From a virus, in IMG/VR virus record IMGVR_UViG_3300010233_000114, positions 1-35,715 of that record: DNA of 35,715 bases; one strand, given 5' to 3'. A model generated the notes under the pieces. The model was not told the DNA's origin. It searched no databases and worked only from the letters and a program-made list of their open reading frames with translations. The translations under genes and the position numbers were made by a program. Shown here in pieces: positions 13,700 through 21,790 of this stretch (the first letter of the stretch is position 1; each line of letters opens with the position of its first letter).

Positions 13700-15409
13700 C
13701 TAGGAAATTAGCGAATCAGCTTCGTTGGGAGAACCGCTCGTAGGCATGATATAGCCAAGACCGGCCAAATTGCAGAGTTGGTTGAACATTGGCCCAAACG
13801 AGAGAACCGTTGGCGATGACGTACCGTAGTTGTTCGCCACCGCAACTTGGAAGCGATCACCAACCGTATTGCTCACGTAGTTCACAAGGTCAACGTCGCC
13901 ACGGAAAACGCTCATGTACGGGCCACCCGGATAAAGACCGCCGTACCCGTTGCCCTGCGAGGTCGGAACCGCCAAGCAAGCAAAGTCGATAAATACGTTG
14001 CTGCCGGTCGTGATTGGCGTACTCGCAATGATCTGCAAGCGTACATTCGTCGGCATGTTCGTCGGGGTTTGGAAGGTTCCCGTAACCGTCTGGTAGGTCG
14101 TTCCACCGAAACCGGAAATCGTACTCGTAATCCGCTGATTGGTTCCCGCGTTGTTCGTGATCGTCGCATTGGCGGCATCGACGAGATTGAACTGAACAAC
14201 CCCCGCTGCCGGAACTACGTCGGCTTTCACCTGTGCGTAGAACTGATAAACCGTGTTCGGCAACAGAGTAACGGTGCTACCCCCCGTAATTCCACCGTTA
14301 GCGAAAGTCTGGTAAAGAGCGGTATTCGCGTTTGATCCTGCCGTATTGCCGGTCAACTGCAAGCAATGATCCGTACCGCTGTACGCCGCCGTGGTTCCAT
14401 CCGAGATATTGCCCGCATCGGTCTGAATCGTCCATCCGTTCGGTACGGCCATCGTCCACGCCTTGAACGCCCCTACCGTGGTTGCTCCGGTTGCACTCCC
14501 CGTAAGCATATTCCCACCCGAACCATTGCCTTGAGTGGGGTCATTGACCGTGGTTGTCGTGTTGATCCCCGAACCACCCGGCCAAAGGTAGGAAAGCGTA
14601 TCCGTCACCTCGGCGGGAGAGACGATAGACAGCGTTTCGCTTCCTGCCGTTGCTCCGGTGAATTGATCCTCAGTGCATTTGAGAACCATCGTCTCGGCAA
14701 ACGAGTATTCCAAGGTCAACCCGTTCACATCGAGCAAGGAACAGTAAACCGTGGCCGTGCCGACGTTGCTGCCCCCCGGCGTTGTCGCGGCAGAAACGGT
14801 ACAAGATTTGACCGTTTTACTCTGAACTTGCATCTGACGAACCCACTCCGCAAAGGCTTGAGAGAACGAAGTGGTATCTTGCTGGCGAACATCGTTATTG
14901 ACGCGAAGGATGATGATTTGCTGCAAAAGGGACTGCAAAACCTGTTTCTGGCTGGAAAGCTGCGAATCCATGCCAGCAAGGGTCTGTTGCCAAGAGGCGA
15001 ACGGGATAAGCGAGGTAAGCCCTGCCCCTTCCAATCTGGCAAGAATGTCGGAAATCATCGTCGCTTGTTCTTTGATGACAGGGCCAAGCGTGCCCCAATT
15101 CGAGTATTGGGCGACTGCCGAGTAGGTTATCGTCGAATCCCCGGAACCACTGGCCTTGGTGAGCGTGCCAGACGCGGACGGTGCCCCATTTCCCGACATG
15201 ACGAGAACGGTGAGAGATGAAATCGTTTGCAGTACGGTGAACGTCACCCCGTTATTGGTGTACGTCGCTCCCGCCGTGGCACTTGCGGAAGATACGGTAA
15301 ACTTGTATCCGCCAAGGGGAGGATTGGAACCGCAGATACCGTTGATTGCGGCGAATGACGCCAATACCTTGCCAGCATCAGCGAAGCTCGTATCGAAATT
15401 GATGGACAT
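13700..15409 (-). CDS. Tail protein with coiled coil and carbohydrate-binding-like module (569 aa)
   Basis: The start at 15409 (MSINFDTSFADAGKVLASF) has GGAG 8 nt upstream; a TTG at 15463 is an alternative with little support. Residues ~100-190 are helical with a Gln-rich region (SSQKQVLQSLLQQIIILRVN). The C-terminal half looks like a galactose-binding/CBM fold: TVTLLPNTVYQFYAQVKAD, VVQFNLVDAANATITNNAGT, VTGTFQTPTNMPTNVRLQI, and VFIDFACLAV. This suggests a receptor- or glycan-binding tail component, though the family is not certain. It sits right after the 176-aa tail gene. Confidence 0.6.
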   Translation of the reverse strand: MSINFDTSFADAGKVLASFAAINGICGSNPPLGGYKFTVSSASATAGATYTNNGVTFTVLQTISSLTVLVMSGNGAPSASGTLTKASGSGDSTITYSAVAQYSNWGTLGPVIKEQATMISDILARLEGAGLTSLIPFASWQQTLAGMDSQLSSQKQVLQSLLQQIIILRVNNDVRQQDTTSFSQAFAEWVRQMQVQSKTVKSCTVSAATTPGGSNVGTATVYCSLLDVNGLTLEYSFAETMVLKCTEDQFTGATAGSETLSIVSPAEVTDTLSYLWPGGSGINTTTTVNDPTQGNGSGGNMLTGSATGATTVGAFKAWTMAVPNGWTIQTDAGNISDGTTAAYSGTDHCLQLTGNTAGSNANTALYQTFANGGITGGSTVTLLPNTVYQFYAQVKADVVPAAGVVQFNLVDAANATITNNAGTNQRITSTISGFGGTTYQTVTGTFQTPTNMPTNVRLQIIASTPITTGSNVFIDFACLAVPTSQGNGYGGLYPGGPYMSVFRGDVDLVNYVSNTVGDRFQVAVANNYGTSSPTVLSFGPMFNQLCNLAGLGYIMPTSGSPNEADSLIS

Positions 15410-15459
15410 TTCCGTATCTCCGTAAGTTGCTTGTAATCTATCCGTTTTAACGCTTTGAA

Positions 15460-15990
15460 TCAACCTTCGTCGGTTATGTCTTCGACGAATGTTGGCAAAC
15501 TAGGTATTGGAATCAACGTCTTTTCGGCAGTTTGCCCCTTTGCCGTGCCCCAATTTATCATGCCTTGCTGAAAATACTCTGCCGGGATGTATTCGTTTGT
15601 GTCCACCGTGGACGGAAACGGCAGATTTCCCAAGAGAAAGTTGCTTCCGAGTGCTTCCGGCACGACTAGCCCGAATATGTAGTATCCAGCTACGGCATAA
15701 GTCGTGATTCCAGCAATGTCTTTGATCGGAAAATCGGCTGTACGGTTGCCGCCAAGAAAGATATAGTTGTCATTCAGAGATACGGGCGATGGAATTACGG
15801 GAGGTTCACCCCTTCTAGTCGCAACCCATGCGATGATTTCTCGGTCCATGCCGCCATTCAACGAAACGACACTGGAAGCAAGCGGAAACGCCCCGGCTGT
15901 TGGCATCATTGCCAAACCATTGCTGTGTACGTGGACTCGCTTTGCGGCGAATGTATCGTACTGAGAGCGTTTTGTTAGAATCTGCGTCAC
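15460..15990 (-). CDS. Tail structural protein (176 aa)
   Basis: The GTG start at 15990 overlaps the previous stop (GTGA). The protein has an N-terminal basic region (LTKRSQYDTFAAKRVHVHSN) and several beta-like segments (GGMDREIIAWVATRRGE, AVAGYYIFGLVVPEALGS). The C-terminal part contains NEYIPAEYFQQGMINWG. I cannot name a family. Its small size and place directly after the 513-aa tail gene fit a tail-tip or baseplate component. Confidence 0.5.
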   Translation of the reverse strand: MTQILTKRSQYDTFAAKRVHVHSNGLAMMPTAGAFPLASSVVSLNGGMDREIIAWVATRRGEPPVIPSPVSLNDNYIFLGGNRTADFPIKDIAGITTYAVAGYYIFGLVVPEALGSNFLLGNLPFPSTVDTNEYIPAEYFQQGMINWGTAKGQTAEKTLIPIPSLPTFVEDITDEG

Positions 15991-17528
15991 GCTTGCAATT
16001 CCGAGAGGTTATTGGTTACGTCCAAAGACGCTGGCGGTGTATTGAATCCTTCCAAAACTTGAGTCAAAAGCGTCTGCAAGTTCGGCCTTCGTGCGGGAGT
16101 AAAGATCGGCGGAACTACGGGGGCACCTACTACCGGAAATCTCGCAATATAACCACTCTGAGAAGGCAATGCCGATGATCCGCGAGTGCCACTAGCTGCC
16201 GGAAATGGCGGATTGTTCAATCTCTGCGTTTGCGTGAACGTAATCGGCACACTATTAGCATCATTGGCGATGAAGTTCGGCGTTCCCTGGACTGATCGCA
16301 TAAATTGCTCTTGCACATCAGCAAAGACATTCGCTCCGAACGCTTGCTGTGCGGCAATAATCGGAACACCCGTAATCGGACCAAAGAAACCAGCGTTTAC
16401 GTCTTCGCCCCAATTGATCGTTTCACTGACCTGAACAAAGTTATTGGAATCCTGAGAGATAACCGTTTCGCTCGTTGTCGTATCAATCAATGGTCGTGGA
16501 TTTCCACCTTGAACCATACGAGCATTCGCCACATTCCACGCATAGACAACCAACGCTTGACGAGAAGTTGTCTGATTGCCCCAACAACGCACTACAACAT
16601 GCTTGTAAGCCTTGGGTAGATTACTTTGTACCGCCCTACCCCAATTGCTTAGTTCGGTAAACACCCATCCGACATTGAGACTGGTAGCCGCTGTAATCCC
16701 ACGCCCTGTTACCCCTTCCCAACCACCTACCTGAGAAACAGCCCTGCCCAAACTTCCTTTCCATAGCCAATTCGTTTCCATCACTTCTAAGCGAATGGCA
16801 GGACAGTTATTGCTTTTGCTGAATAATTGTTCCGTGTCGATGATTGCGTAATGAGCGGTATTCCCATCGGGATTAACCGTCACATGCACTCGATCACGTT
16901 GAAATCCATCCTGAACCGAGAATCCGGCAAATTGGCTTCGCAACGCATCGACATAGCGGGATTCGGCGTCTTGCTGTTGCAATACATCACCTCGAACGGT
17001 GCAAACGCCTTGATACATACGTGTGCGAAGATGCTGCCAATTAATGTCGTCGGTACAATACCAACGGTTCGATACGAAGATCGGCGGCAGATTGTTATTG
17101 CTCCGCTCCGTTGGAAACTCGTTGATATACGTCTCAAACTCAAGATGAATCTTCCAAAGACGCTCACCCTGAACTTGTGCAATGCTATTCACGCGGACAT
17201 ACGGACCATTGCGAACGTCGCACACTCTACCCGGTTCGGGAGTTTGCACAACATCTATGCCTAGCGATGTAACAACAAGGTTTCCGCGAGGTTGTTCAAG
17301 ATAATTGCGGATTGCGTTATCGGTTTCAGCCGGAAATTTTCCAGATTGGATAACCGGAGGATTGCCAGCAGCAAAGCTATTCGCCCCTGGATTGTATGAA
17401 ACAATGACCGAACCGCTCCATCGCGTACACTCATAGGTTGTGTTCGATGGATCGAACATCGGCTCTCGTTGCCAAACGAGGCTTTGAATTTCATTCAAAA
17501 CAAGGTTTCGATAGACAATCTGATTCAT
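15987..17528 (-). CDS. Distal tail / baseplate protein (513 aa)
   Basis: The gene follows the putative tape measure in a TAATG overlap, the usual place for distal-tail or baseplate hub proteins. N-terminal region: YRNLVLNEIQSLVWQREPMF; middle: YVRVNSIAQVQGERLWKIHL and RDRVHVTVNPDGNTAHYAII, which look beta-rich and virion-like; the C-terminus is Pro-rich with a helical end (NLQTLLTQVLEGFNTPP). No enzymatic motif is visible. The family is unrecognised; the assignment rests on gene order. A contractile sheath was considered and rejected, because the protein lies after the chaperones rather than before the tube. Confidence 0.55.
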   Translation of the reverse strand: MNQIVYRNLVLNEIQSLVWQREPMFDPSNTTYECTRWSGSVIVSYNPGANSFAAGNPPVIQSGKFPAETDNAIRNYLEQPRGNLVVTSLGIDVVQTPEPGRVCDVRNGPYVRVNSIAQVQGERLWKIHLEFETYINEFPTERSNNNLPPIFVSNRWYCTDDINWQHLRTRMYQGVCTVRGDVLQQQDAESRYVDALRSQFAGFSVQDGFQRDRVHVTVNPDGNTAHYAIIDTEQLFSKSNNCPAIRLEVMETNWLWKGSLGRAVSQVGGWEGVTGRGITAATSLNVGWVFTELSNWGRAVQSNLPKAYKHVVVRCWGNQTTSRQALVVYAWNVANARMVQGGNPRPLIDTTTSETVISQDSNNFVQVSETINWGEDVNAGFFGPITGVPIIAAQQAFGANVFADVQEQFMRSVQGTPNFIANDANSVPITFTQTQRLNNPPFPAASGTRGSSALPSQSGYIARFPVVGAPVVPPIFTPARRPNLQTLLTQVLEGFNTPPASLDVTNNLSELQA

Positions 17529-19429
17529 TACAAAGCCGCCATTGCTCCACGCATGACTTCACGCAAAAGAACGTCCGTAACCGTCTTCATCATATCACCG
17601 CTCGAATCCCCGCGAACCGCACTATCAATCCCTGCCCCTACTGCTTTGCCAATAGGCGAACCGCCCGATTTGCCGAAACTCGTAACGAATGAACCATCCT
17701 TTTGCGGTCCCGGTGATTGACCTTCTCCCTTTGTCTTTTGATCGGTCAGTTTCTCTATTGCTTCTGTTAGCTTAGTGATTGCATCAAGCAATTCCTGATG
17801 CCATGTTTCCCCGCCTTGGTTTCCTCCTGCCTGAATCAATCCATCGGCAATACCGCTTGCATCTGCCAGAACATCGGCAGCATCACCACTTACTCCACCG
17901 CTCGATTGCGAAGCGGATGGTGCCATACCGTTTTTTTTACGCTTTTTTTTACGTAAAGCGGGGTTAATCGTAGGATCGGTATTCCATCGATTAATCAACT
18001 CTTGCCGTCTTTCCTCTGTTGTCTTTGCGTAAGTTACCTGTCCATCTGGAGAAATGGACGCTGCTAGTTTATCGGGAAGCGAATCGGCATCTTGCGACCA
18101 ATCACCTACCGGCATTCCTAACTTCTCTGCTTCTCCTGTCGCACCAGGGTCTAATCGCTCCAATAACCCTGAACCACTCGGAAGGCCAATAGGCGGTTCA
18201 TGTCCGCTAGAAACCGGCATCGCCATCGTTACGTCTTTTAATGACTTCTCGGCAGATCGTCTTGCTGTAGGCGATGGTTCATAGGCAATCGTCGCTCTAC
18301 TAGCAGATGGAGCGGCGGATCGTCTTGCCGTGTCCGGTTGTTGCCGCACATGCGATGGATCAAGCATCGTTGGCACGGATTCTGTACCAGAAGACGGAGC
18401 ATTTATTGGTGCAGATGTTGGCGTTTCGGTTTCTGGTGCTGATACAGACGGAGCATTGATCGGAGTTGCCGATTGATCGGATGGTTGTATCTTTTCCGGC
18501 ATTCCTTGACTTGAAACAGGAACAACGGGCGGTTGTACTGATTGGCTATCGCTTGGCTTAGATGACGAAAGCGTATCCTGTGCAAGTCTGCTAGTCGTGT
18601 TCTCCGGTGATTCGTTCGCTTGTTGCGTCTGCACATTCTCAAGAGGCTTTGTAATATCCTGTTTGTCCGTGGTATCTGCCGGTGAACGTCCATCGGTTGC
18701 AACCGGAGCAACATTGGAGTTTGATTGCGAGTCAACCTTGCTCTTGAGAACAGCACGCGACGAAGCTACATCTTGCTTACTAGCGTCCGCACTCCTGATT
18801 TGATCTGGTTCAAACGCAACCCAATGTCTTTGGCCTGCCGATTCGTCGCCTTCAATCTCATTGTTCAGATGAGTCATGCCATCGTAGCCAGCCGCTTGCA
18901 ATACCTCTTGCACCTTTTTCTTGCTGCCATACTTATCGACAAGTTCCTTATACGACATCCCTTCAAAGCGGCTAATGTCCGCATCGAATGGATTGACGAT
19001 TGCTAAATGGGCACGCAATACGTTAGGTCCAGCCGCTTCAAACAAATCGTCAAGGCCGTACTTCCCGACAAGATAATTGTCTGGGATGCTACCGATTCCA
19101 TTGACGTTGATGAACGCTTCGACCTGAGCGGCTATCTCCGCTGCATTCGCCCCGTATTCCGCTTCACCACTAGAAATAGCCTCGATGATTCGCTTTTTCG
19201 CGTCCGATTCTTTCACGCCAGATTTGAGTTTTTGCTTCGCCCCGTATGACGCCAATTCCGCGTAATCTTTTTTCTCGCTGAAATAGAACCCTGGACCAAT
19301 CATCAACCATTCGGAATCGGATTGATGCTCTTTGCTGAATTGCGACGAAATCCCATGAGGCGATCCGTGATAGACCGTCTTCAACTTTCCTTTCTCATCC
19401 CTTACCTTGCTATTATCAAAATCAGGCAT
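17528..19429 (-). CDS. Polyvalent protein: N-terminal ADP-ribosyltransferase-like domain, in the tape-measure slot (633 aa)
   Basis: Residues 1-214 show the ART-PolyVal (ADP-ribosyltransferase of polyvalent proteins) signature. These are VYHGSP (19-24, H21), IGPGFYFSEKKDYAELASYG (44-63), LRAHLAIVNPFDA (138-150), YDGM (182-185), and WVAFEPDQIRSA (203-214, E207). Residues 215-400 are Ser/Pro/Thr-rich and likely disordered. The C-terminal third has a Lys cluster RKKKRKK (493-499), short hydrophobic helices (AADVLADASGIADGLIQ), a coiled coil (QELLDAITKLTEAIEKLTDQ) and a Gly-rich end with a final helix. The gene begins in a TAATG overlap right after the frameshifted chaperones, where a tape measure is expected. 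The function as a tape measure is inferred from position and length; the ART call is from motifs. Confidence 0.7.
   Translation of the reverse strand: MPDFDNSKVRDEKGKLKTVYHGSPHGISSQFSKEHQSDSEWLMIGPGFYFSEKKDYAELASYGAKQKLKSGVKESDAKKRIIEAISSGEAEYGANAAEIAAQVEAFINVNGIGSIPDNYLVGKYGLDDLFEAAGPNVLRAHLAIVNPFDADISRFEGMSYKELVDKYGSKKKVQEVLQAAGYDGMTHLNNEIEGDESAGQRHWVAFEPDQIRSADASKQDVASSRAVLKSKVDSQSNSNVAPVATDGRSPADTTDKQDITKPLENVQTQQANESPENTTSRLAQDTLSSSKPSDSQSVQPPVVPVSSQGMPEKIQPSDQSATPINAPSVSAPETETPTSAPINAPSSGTESVPTMLDPSHVRQQPDTARRSAAPSASRATIAYEPSPTARRSAEKSLKDVTMAMPVSSGHEPPIGLPSGSGLLERLDPGATGEAEKLGMPVGDWSQDADSLPDKLAASISPDGQVTYAKTTEERRQELINRWNTDPTINPALRKKKRKKNGMAPSASQSSGGVSGDAADVLADASGIADGLIQAGGNQGGETWHQELLDAITKLTEAIEKLTDQKTKGEGQSPGPQKDGSFVTSFGKSGGSPIGKAVGAGIDSAVRGDSSGDMMKTVTDVLLREVMRGAMAAL
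17931..17950 (-). other. Two adjacent A8 runs in coding strand
   Basis: On the minus strand two runs of eight A's (positions 17943-17950 and 17931-17938) encode the RKKKRKK cluster of the 633-aa protein. A -1 shift after the second run would read KRYGTIRFAIERWSKW and stop, giving a truncated protein that keeps the ART domain and linker but loses the C-terminal coiled-coil part. Ribosomal or transcriptional slippage is possible; none is proven. Confidence 0.4.
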
Positions 19430-20087
19430 TACTGCATCCCCACAATGCCCGCTGGCCCTAGTTTCGATCTAGCAGCAAAGATCGCCTTATCCCTCTCCAT
19501 GTTCACTTTGAAAGCCAAATCCCTAGCCTCTTGCTCGCTATCGCACACTCCATCAAAGAGTGCTGCCGGTACATGCTTTGTACCGTTAGCTACAGACGTA
19601 CCAATAGCGGCGGCTAATGCGTTTCGGGAATGATGTCGTGAAAGGTTGAATGTCAGACCGACAACGTAGCCCCAGTCGTTGGGGTCGCCGAGTTGGATTC
19701 CGCAGATGGTGAGCATGTCGAAGGCGAGTCTTGTCTCTGATTTTTTTTTTGACACCAACGATTGAAATGATCCAAAACAGCGATGCAATGGTCTACGTCC
19801 GCACCTTTGCCAGTAGCCGCATCGAAAGGAACCATCGGGAAGGCGTTAGTCACAATCATTGCCAGATTTATCAGGGCATCCCAATGGGCATTCACTTCCA
19901 TTTGAGTGAAGTTATTGAGATCACCGCTGCAAATCATGTCGATCCATTCTTGGACCGTTTTTCCTGTCGGCCCTGCGTGACGGTTCAGATTCGCTCGGAT
20001 AACGAGAGGATCAGCAAAGACGGCATCCTTGCCGTCATTACCATCGTGGTACGCAAAAATTTCTCGTTTTGGAGTCGGATAGTCCAC
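19429..20087 (-). CDS. Tail assembly chaperone, long -1 frameshift product (G-GT type)
   Basis: A second reading frame runs from the A10 run at 19741-19750 to 19429 with no independent start signal of its own. A -1 slip on A-AAA-AAA joins it to the upstream frame. The product would read ...DHFNRWCQKKKSETRLAFDM and continue TICGIQLGDPNDWGYVVGLT..., then SRHHSRNALAAAIG, AALFDGVCDSEQEARDLAFK and end GPAGIVGMQ. This is the layout of lambda G-GT-type tail chaperones. They bind the tape measure during tail assembly and are not part of the mature tail. It ends in a TAATG overlap with the putative tape-measure gene. Confidence 0.75.
19653..20087 (-). CDS. Tail assembly chaperone, short product (G type)
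   Basis: The unshifted frame gives about 144 residues. The GTG at 20087 is chosen because AAGG lies 6 nt upstream and longer readings run into the tail-tube gene, whose stop is at 20096-20098. The sequence has KREIFAYHDGNDGKDAVFAD, GPTGKTVQEWIDMICSGDLN and AHWDALINLAMIVTNAFPMV. After the slippery run it reads QRQDSPSTCSPSAESNS to the stop. The helical body and position match siphophage chaperones; sequence similarity alone would not be enough. Confidence 0.72.
   Translation of the reverse strand: MDYPTPKREIFAYHDGNDGKDAVFADPLVIRANLNRHAGPTGKTVQEWIDMICSGDLNNFTQMEVNAHWDALINLAMIVTNAFPMVPFDAATGKGADVDHCIAVLDHFNRWCQKKNQRQDSPSTCSPSAESNSATPTTGATLSV
19741..19750 (-). other. Programmed -1 frameshift slippery site (A10)
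   Basis: Ten consecutive A's on the minus strand contain the canonical slippery heptamer A-AAA-AAA. The zero frame reads CAA-AAA-AAA-AAT (QKKN) and the -1 frame reads TCA-AAA-AAA-AAA-TCA (SKKKS). The run lies between tail-tube and tape-measure positions, exactly where tailed phages carry this signal. An assembly homopolymer error could mimic it, but the open second frame argues against that. Confidence 0.75.
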
Positions 20088-20095
20088 TTGCCACC

Positions 20096-20668
20096 TTACT
20101 TGATTAGCCCCAAGTTGATTCCGGTCATGTCCGTATCCCACAGCACAAACTTTTGATTCGCCGAGTCGATCTTCGGCCATGCGTAATACATGAAATGCCG
20201 CTTCTCAGGCTTTGAGCCAGTCTCATCGGTCTGCGGTGCCCACAACACCGTTTGCTTGTAGTGTCTACCGGGGATAAGACCGTTCGCCGTATATACCGTT
20301 TTGTTCGCAAGAGCCGAACCATATAGATAGACAATCCACAATTCGGTTGCTTCGTTTTCGAGCATCATCAACGTTCCGAGGTCTTCCCAGAAGTATTCCC
20401 CGGCAGCATTTCCTGTAACCGAGATCGTAGCCGAGTTAGCCAAATCCCCATCCCATCGCGTCATCACCATCGAAATCTGAGCCGATTCGCCTTCGTAGGC
20501 AAGATCAAGCGGAACCTTGGAACCGCTCAAATCGTTCATCAGAAATTCGTACTGAGGGGAACGGCTGTCTTGCGGAAATGATTCGGCAGTACCGAAGTAT
20601 TGAACGCCATTACCCACGTTCAGGAAAACATGGGTGCTGCCCGTACTGAATTGTTGCGGATTGGCCAT
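20096..20668 (-). CDS. Major tail tube-like protein (190 aa)
   Basis: The protein has beta-rich sequence and a size typical of tail tube subunits. Examples are STGSTHVFLNVGNGVQYFG, SKVPLDLAYEGESAQISMVM, DGDLANSATISVTGNAAGEY, LWIVYLYGSALANKTVYTA, and GLIPGRHYKQTVLWAP. AGGAG precedes the ATG. It is immediately upstream of the frameshifted chaperones and downstream of the connector genes, as in many siphophages. I did not recognise a specific family signature, so the call rests on order, length and predicted beta content. A head-tail joining role is the main alternative. Confidence 0.65.
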   Translation of the reverse strand: MANPQQFSTGSTHVFLNVGNGVQYFGTAESFPQDSRSPQYEFLMNDLSGSKVPLDLAYEGESAQISMVMTRWDGDLANSATISVTGNAAGEYFWEDLGTLMMLENEATELWIVYLYGSALANKTVYTANGLIPGRHYKQTVLWAPQTDETGSKPEKRHFMYYAWPKIDSANQKFVLWDTDMTGINLGLIK

Positions 20669-20683
20669 GTTAATGCTCCTATC

Positions 20684-21253
20684 TTAGTTGCCCCATCCAC
20701 CGGGAGGCGGGAGCATGTTCGTTCGGATACCAACACACCTTCTCGCAACCCAACTAGGCAACATTCGACGCGAAACTTCGTAAGCCGTTTCTCTGTGATC
20801 CTGAACCAAACCAGCTTGTTGCGTTTCAAGGAACGGGAAAATATCCGCTCCCTTTTCCAAAGCCTCTAGTTTGGCAATCGCGTCTTCTATCCTTGCTCTC
20901 ATCTCATCGGGCACAGACTCAAAACGCCGCCCAAACATCCCGGCGGCGGCAAGCGAGGCGTTCATTTCAATCAGGGCATACCCACCGTTAGGGATGAATC
21001 CGCTAACAGGAGTAATCAGCAAACTCAAATCGGCGGGGTCATATCTCGCCCCTACCGTACATGCCATCTCGATCTGTCCAGCCCCGATACCTAACTGAGT
21101 GCCCAAAACAGGACTAGAAATCAATGCGGACTGAGAAGCCAAGGGGATATCCGTATCACTCGCCAATTGTGCGAAACTGCGATAATCGAATACTGAACAG
21201 AACTCCGTTGGCGTGCAGTACGGGGCAAACCCCGAATTAACCGTCATCGTCAT
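20684..21253 (-). CDS. Head-tail connector / neck-like protein (189 aa)
   Basis: The N-terminus carries FAPYCTPTEFCSVFDYRSFA followed by QLASDTDIPL, a helix-rich pattern like DUF1320/gp6-type adaptor proteins (a ...YCT..E...D...). The middle helical region includes ARIEDAIAKLEALEKGADIF and the C-terminus ends Pro/Gly-rich. A second ATG two codons in is an alternative start. Its place between capsid and tail tube suits a head-completion or connector protein. The family match is suggestive, not certain. Confidence 0.6.
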   Translation of the reverse strand: MTMTVNSGFAPYCTPTEFCSVFDYRSFAQLASDTDIPLASQSALISSPVLGTQLGIGAGQIEMACTVGARYDPADLSLLITPVSGFIPNGGYALIEMNASLAAAGMFGRRFESVPDEMRARIEDAIAKLEALEKGADIFPFLETQQAGLVQDHRETAYEVSRRMLPSWVARRCVGIRTNMLPPPGGWGN

Positions 21254-21255
21254 GG

Positions 21256-21780
21256 CTACACCCCGGCAGGCGTCTCAATCAAGTGTGCCCATGCGGAATT
21301 CGGAGCAACCGGCACGCCACGGTCATTTGTGATCTGAGAAGGCTTCTTGTGCATGTTCTCGACCAAAGCAGCGTACTTCCATTTCGGTTCGGCCTGTTGC
21401 TGAACAATGCCCGTAGGCATCGGATCACGCCAAACCAAACGAATTTCGGCTTTGTGCTGATTCTTGCTGGCAGTGTCCTGAAACTGCTGCTGTTTCTCGA
21501 CCGCACCACCGATAGCCGAAGTAAGCATCTTGCCATCGGGATGATTGGCGATTTCCGCAATGAACTGGTTGATGATTTCAACCACCGGACGCAACGCATA
21601 CTCTTGCTGCGGTTGGCGTACTTGCGGCTGAATCGTCGCCTTGGGACGCGGGGGAGACTGGGCAAGCATCTCCTCTGGCGTCAACTGTGGGGCTTGTGCG
21701 GCCAACTGATCGATAACCTGTTGCGGAGGCATCGGCGGTCCTTGCAAGCCTTCATTCTCAATGCTCTTGCTGCGTGCCAT
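21256..21780 (-). CDS. Head-tail junction accessory protein (174 aa)
   Basis: The N-terminal third is Gln/Pro-rich (GPPMPPQQVIDQLAAQAPQL, then PRPKATIQPQVRQPQQEYAL), followed by a helical region (RPVVEIINQFIAEIANHPDG) and GGAVEKQQQFQDTASKNQHK, then a compact end with PKWKYAALVENMHKK. I do not recognise a family. It is in the gap between major capsid and connector genes, with 2 nt before the next gene and 10 nt after the capsid gene. It may act in head completion or be an accessory structural protein. Confidence 0.5.
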   Translation of the reverse strand: MARSKSIENEGLQGPPMPPQQVIDQLAAQAPQLTPEEMLAQSPPRPKATIQPQVRQPQQEYALRPVVEIINQFIAEIANHPDGKMLTSAIGGAVEKQQQFQDTASKNQHKAEIRLVWRDPMPTGIVQQQAEPKWKYAALVENMHKKPSQITNDRGVPVAPNSAWAHLIETPAGV

Positions 21781-21790
21781 GATTCATGCC

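Noticed and set aside
14366-15220. Plus-strand reading frame opposite the 569-aa tail gene (284 codons)
   Set aside because: Arg-rich antisense translation, no start signal and no family features.
15987-17528. Contractile tail sheath
   Set aside because: The gene lies after the chaperones and tape-measure position, while sheath genes lie before the tube gene. No sheath-like pattern was recognised.
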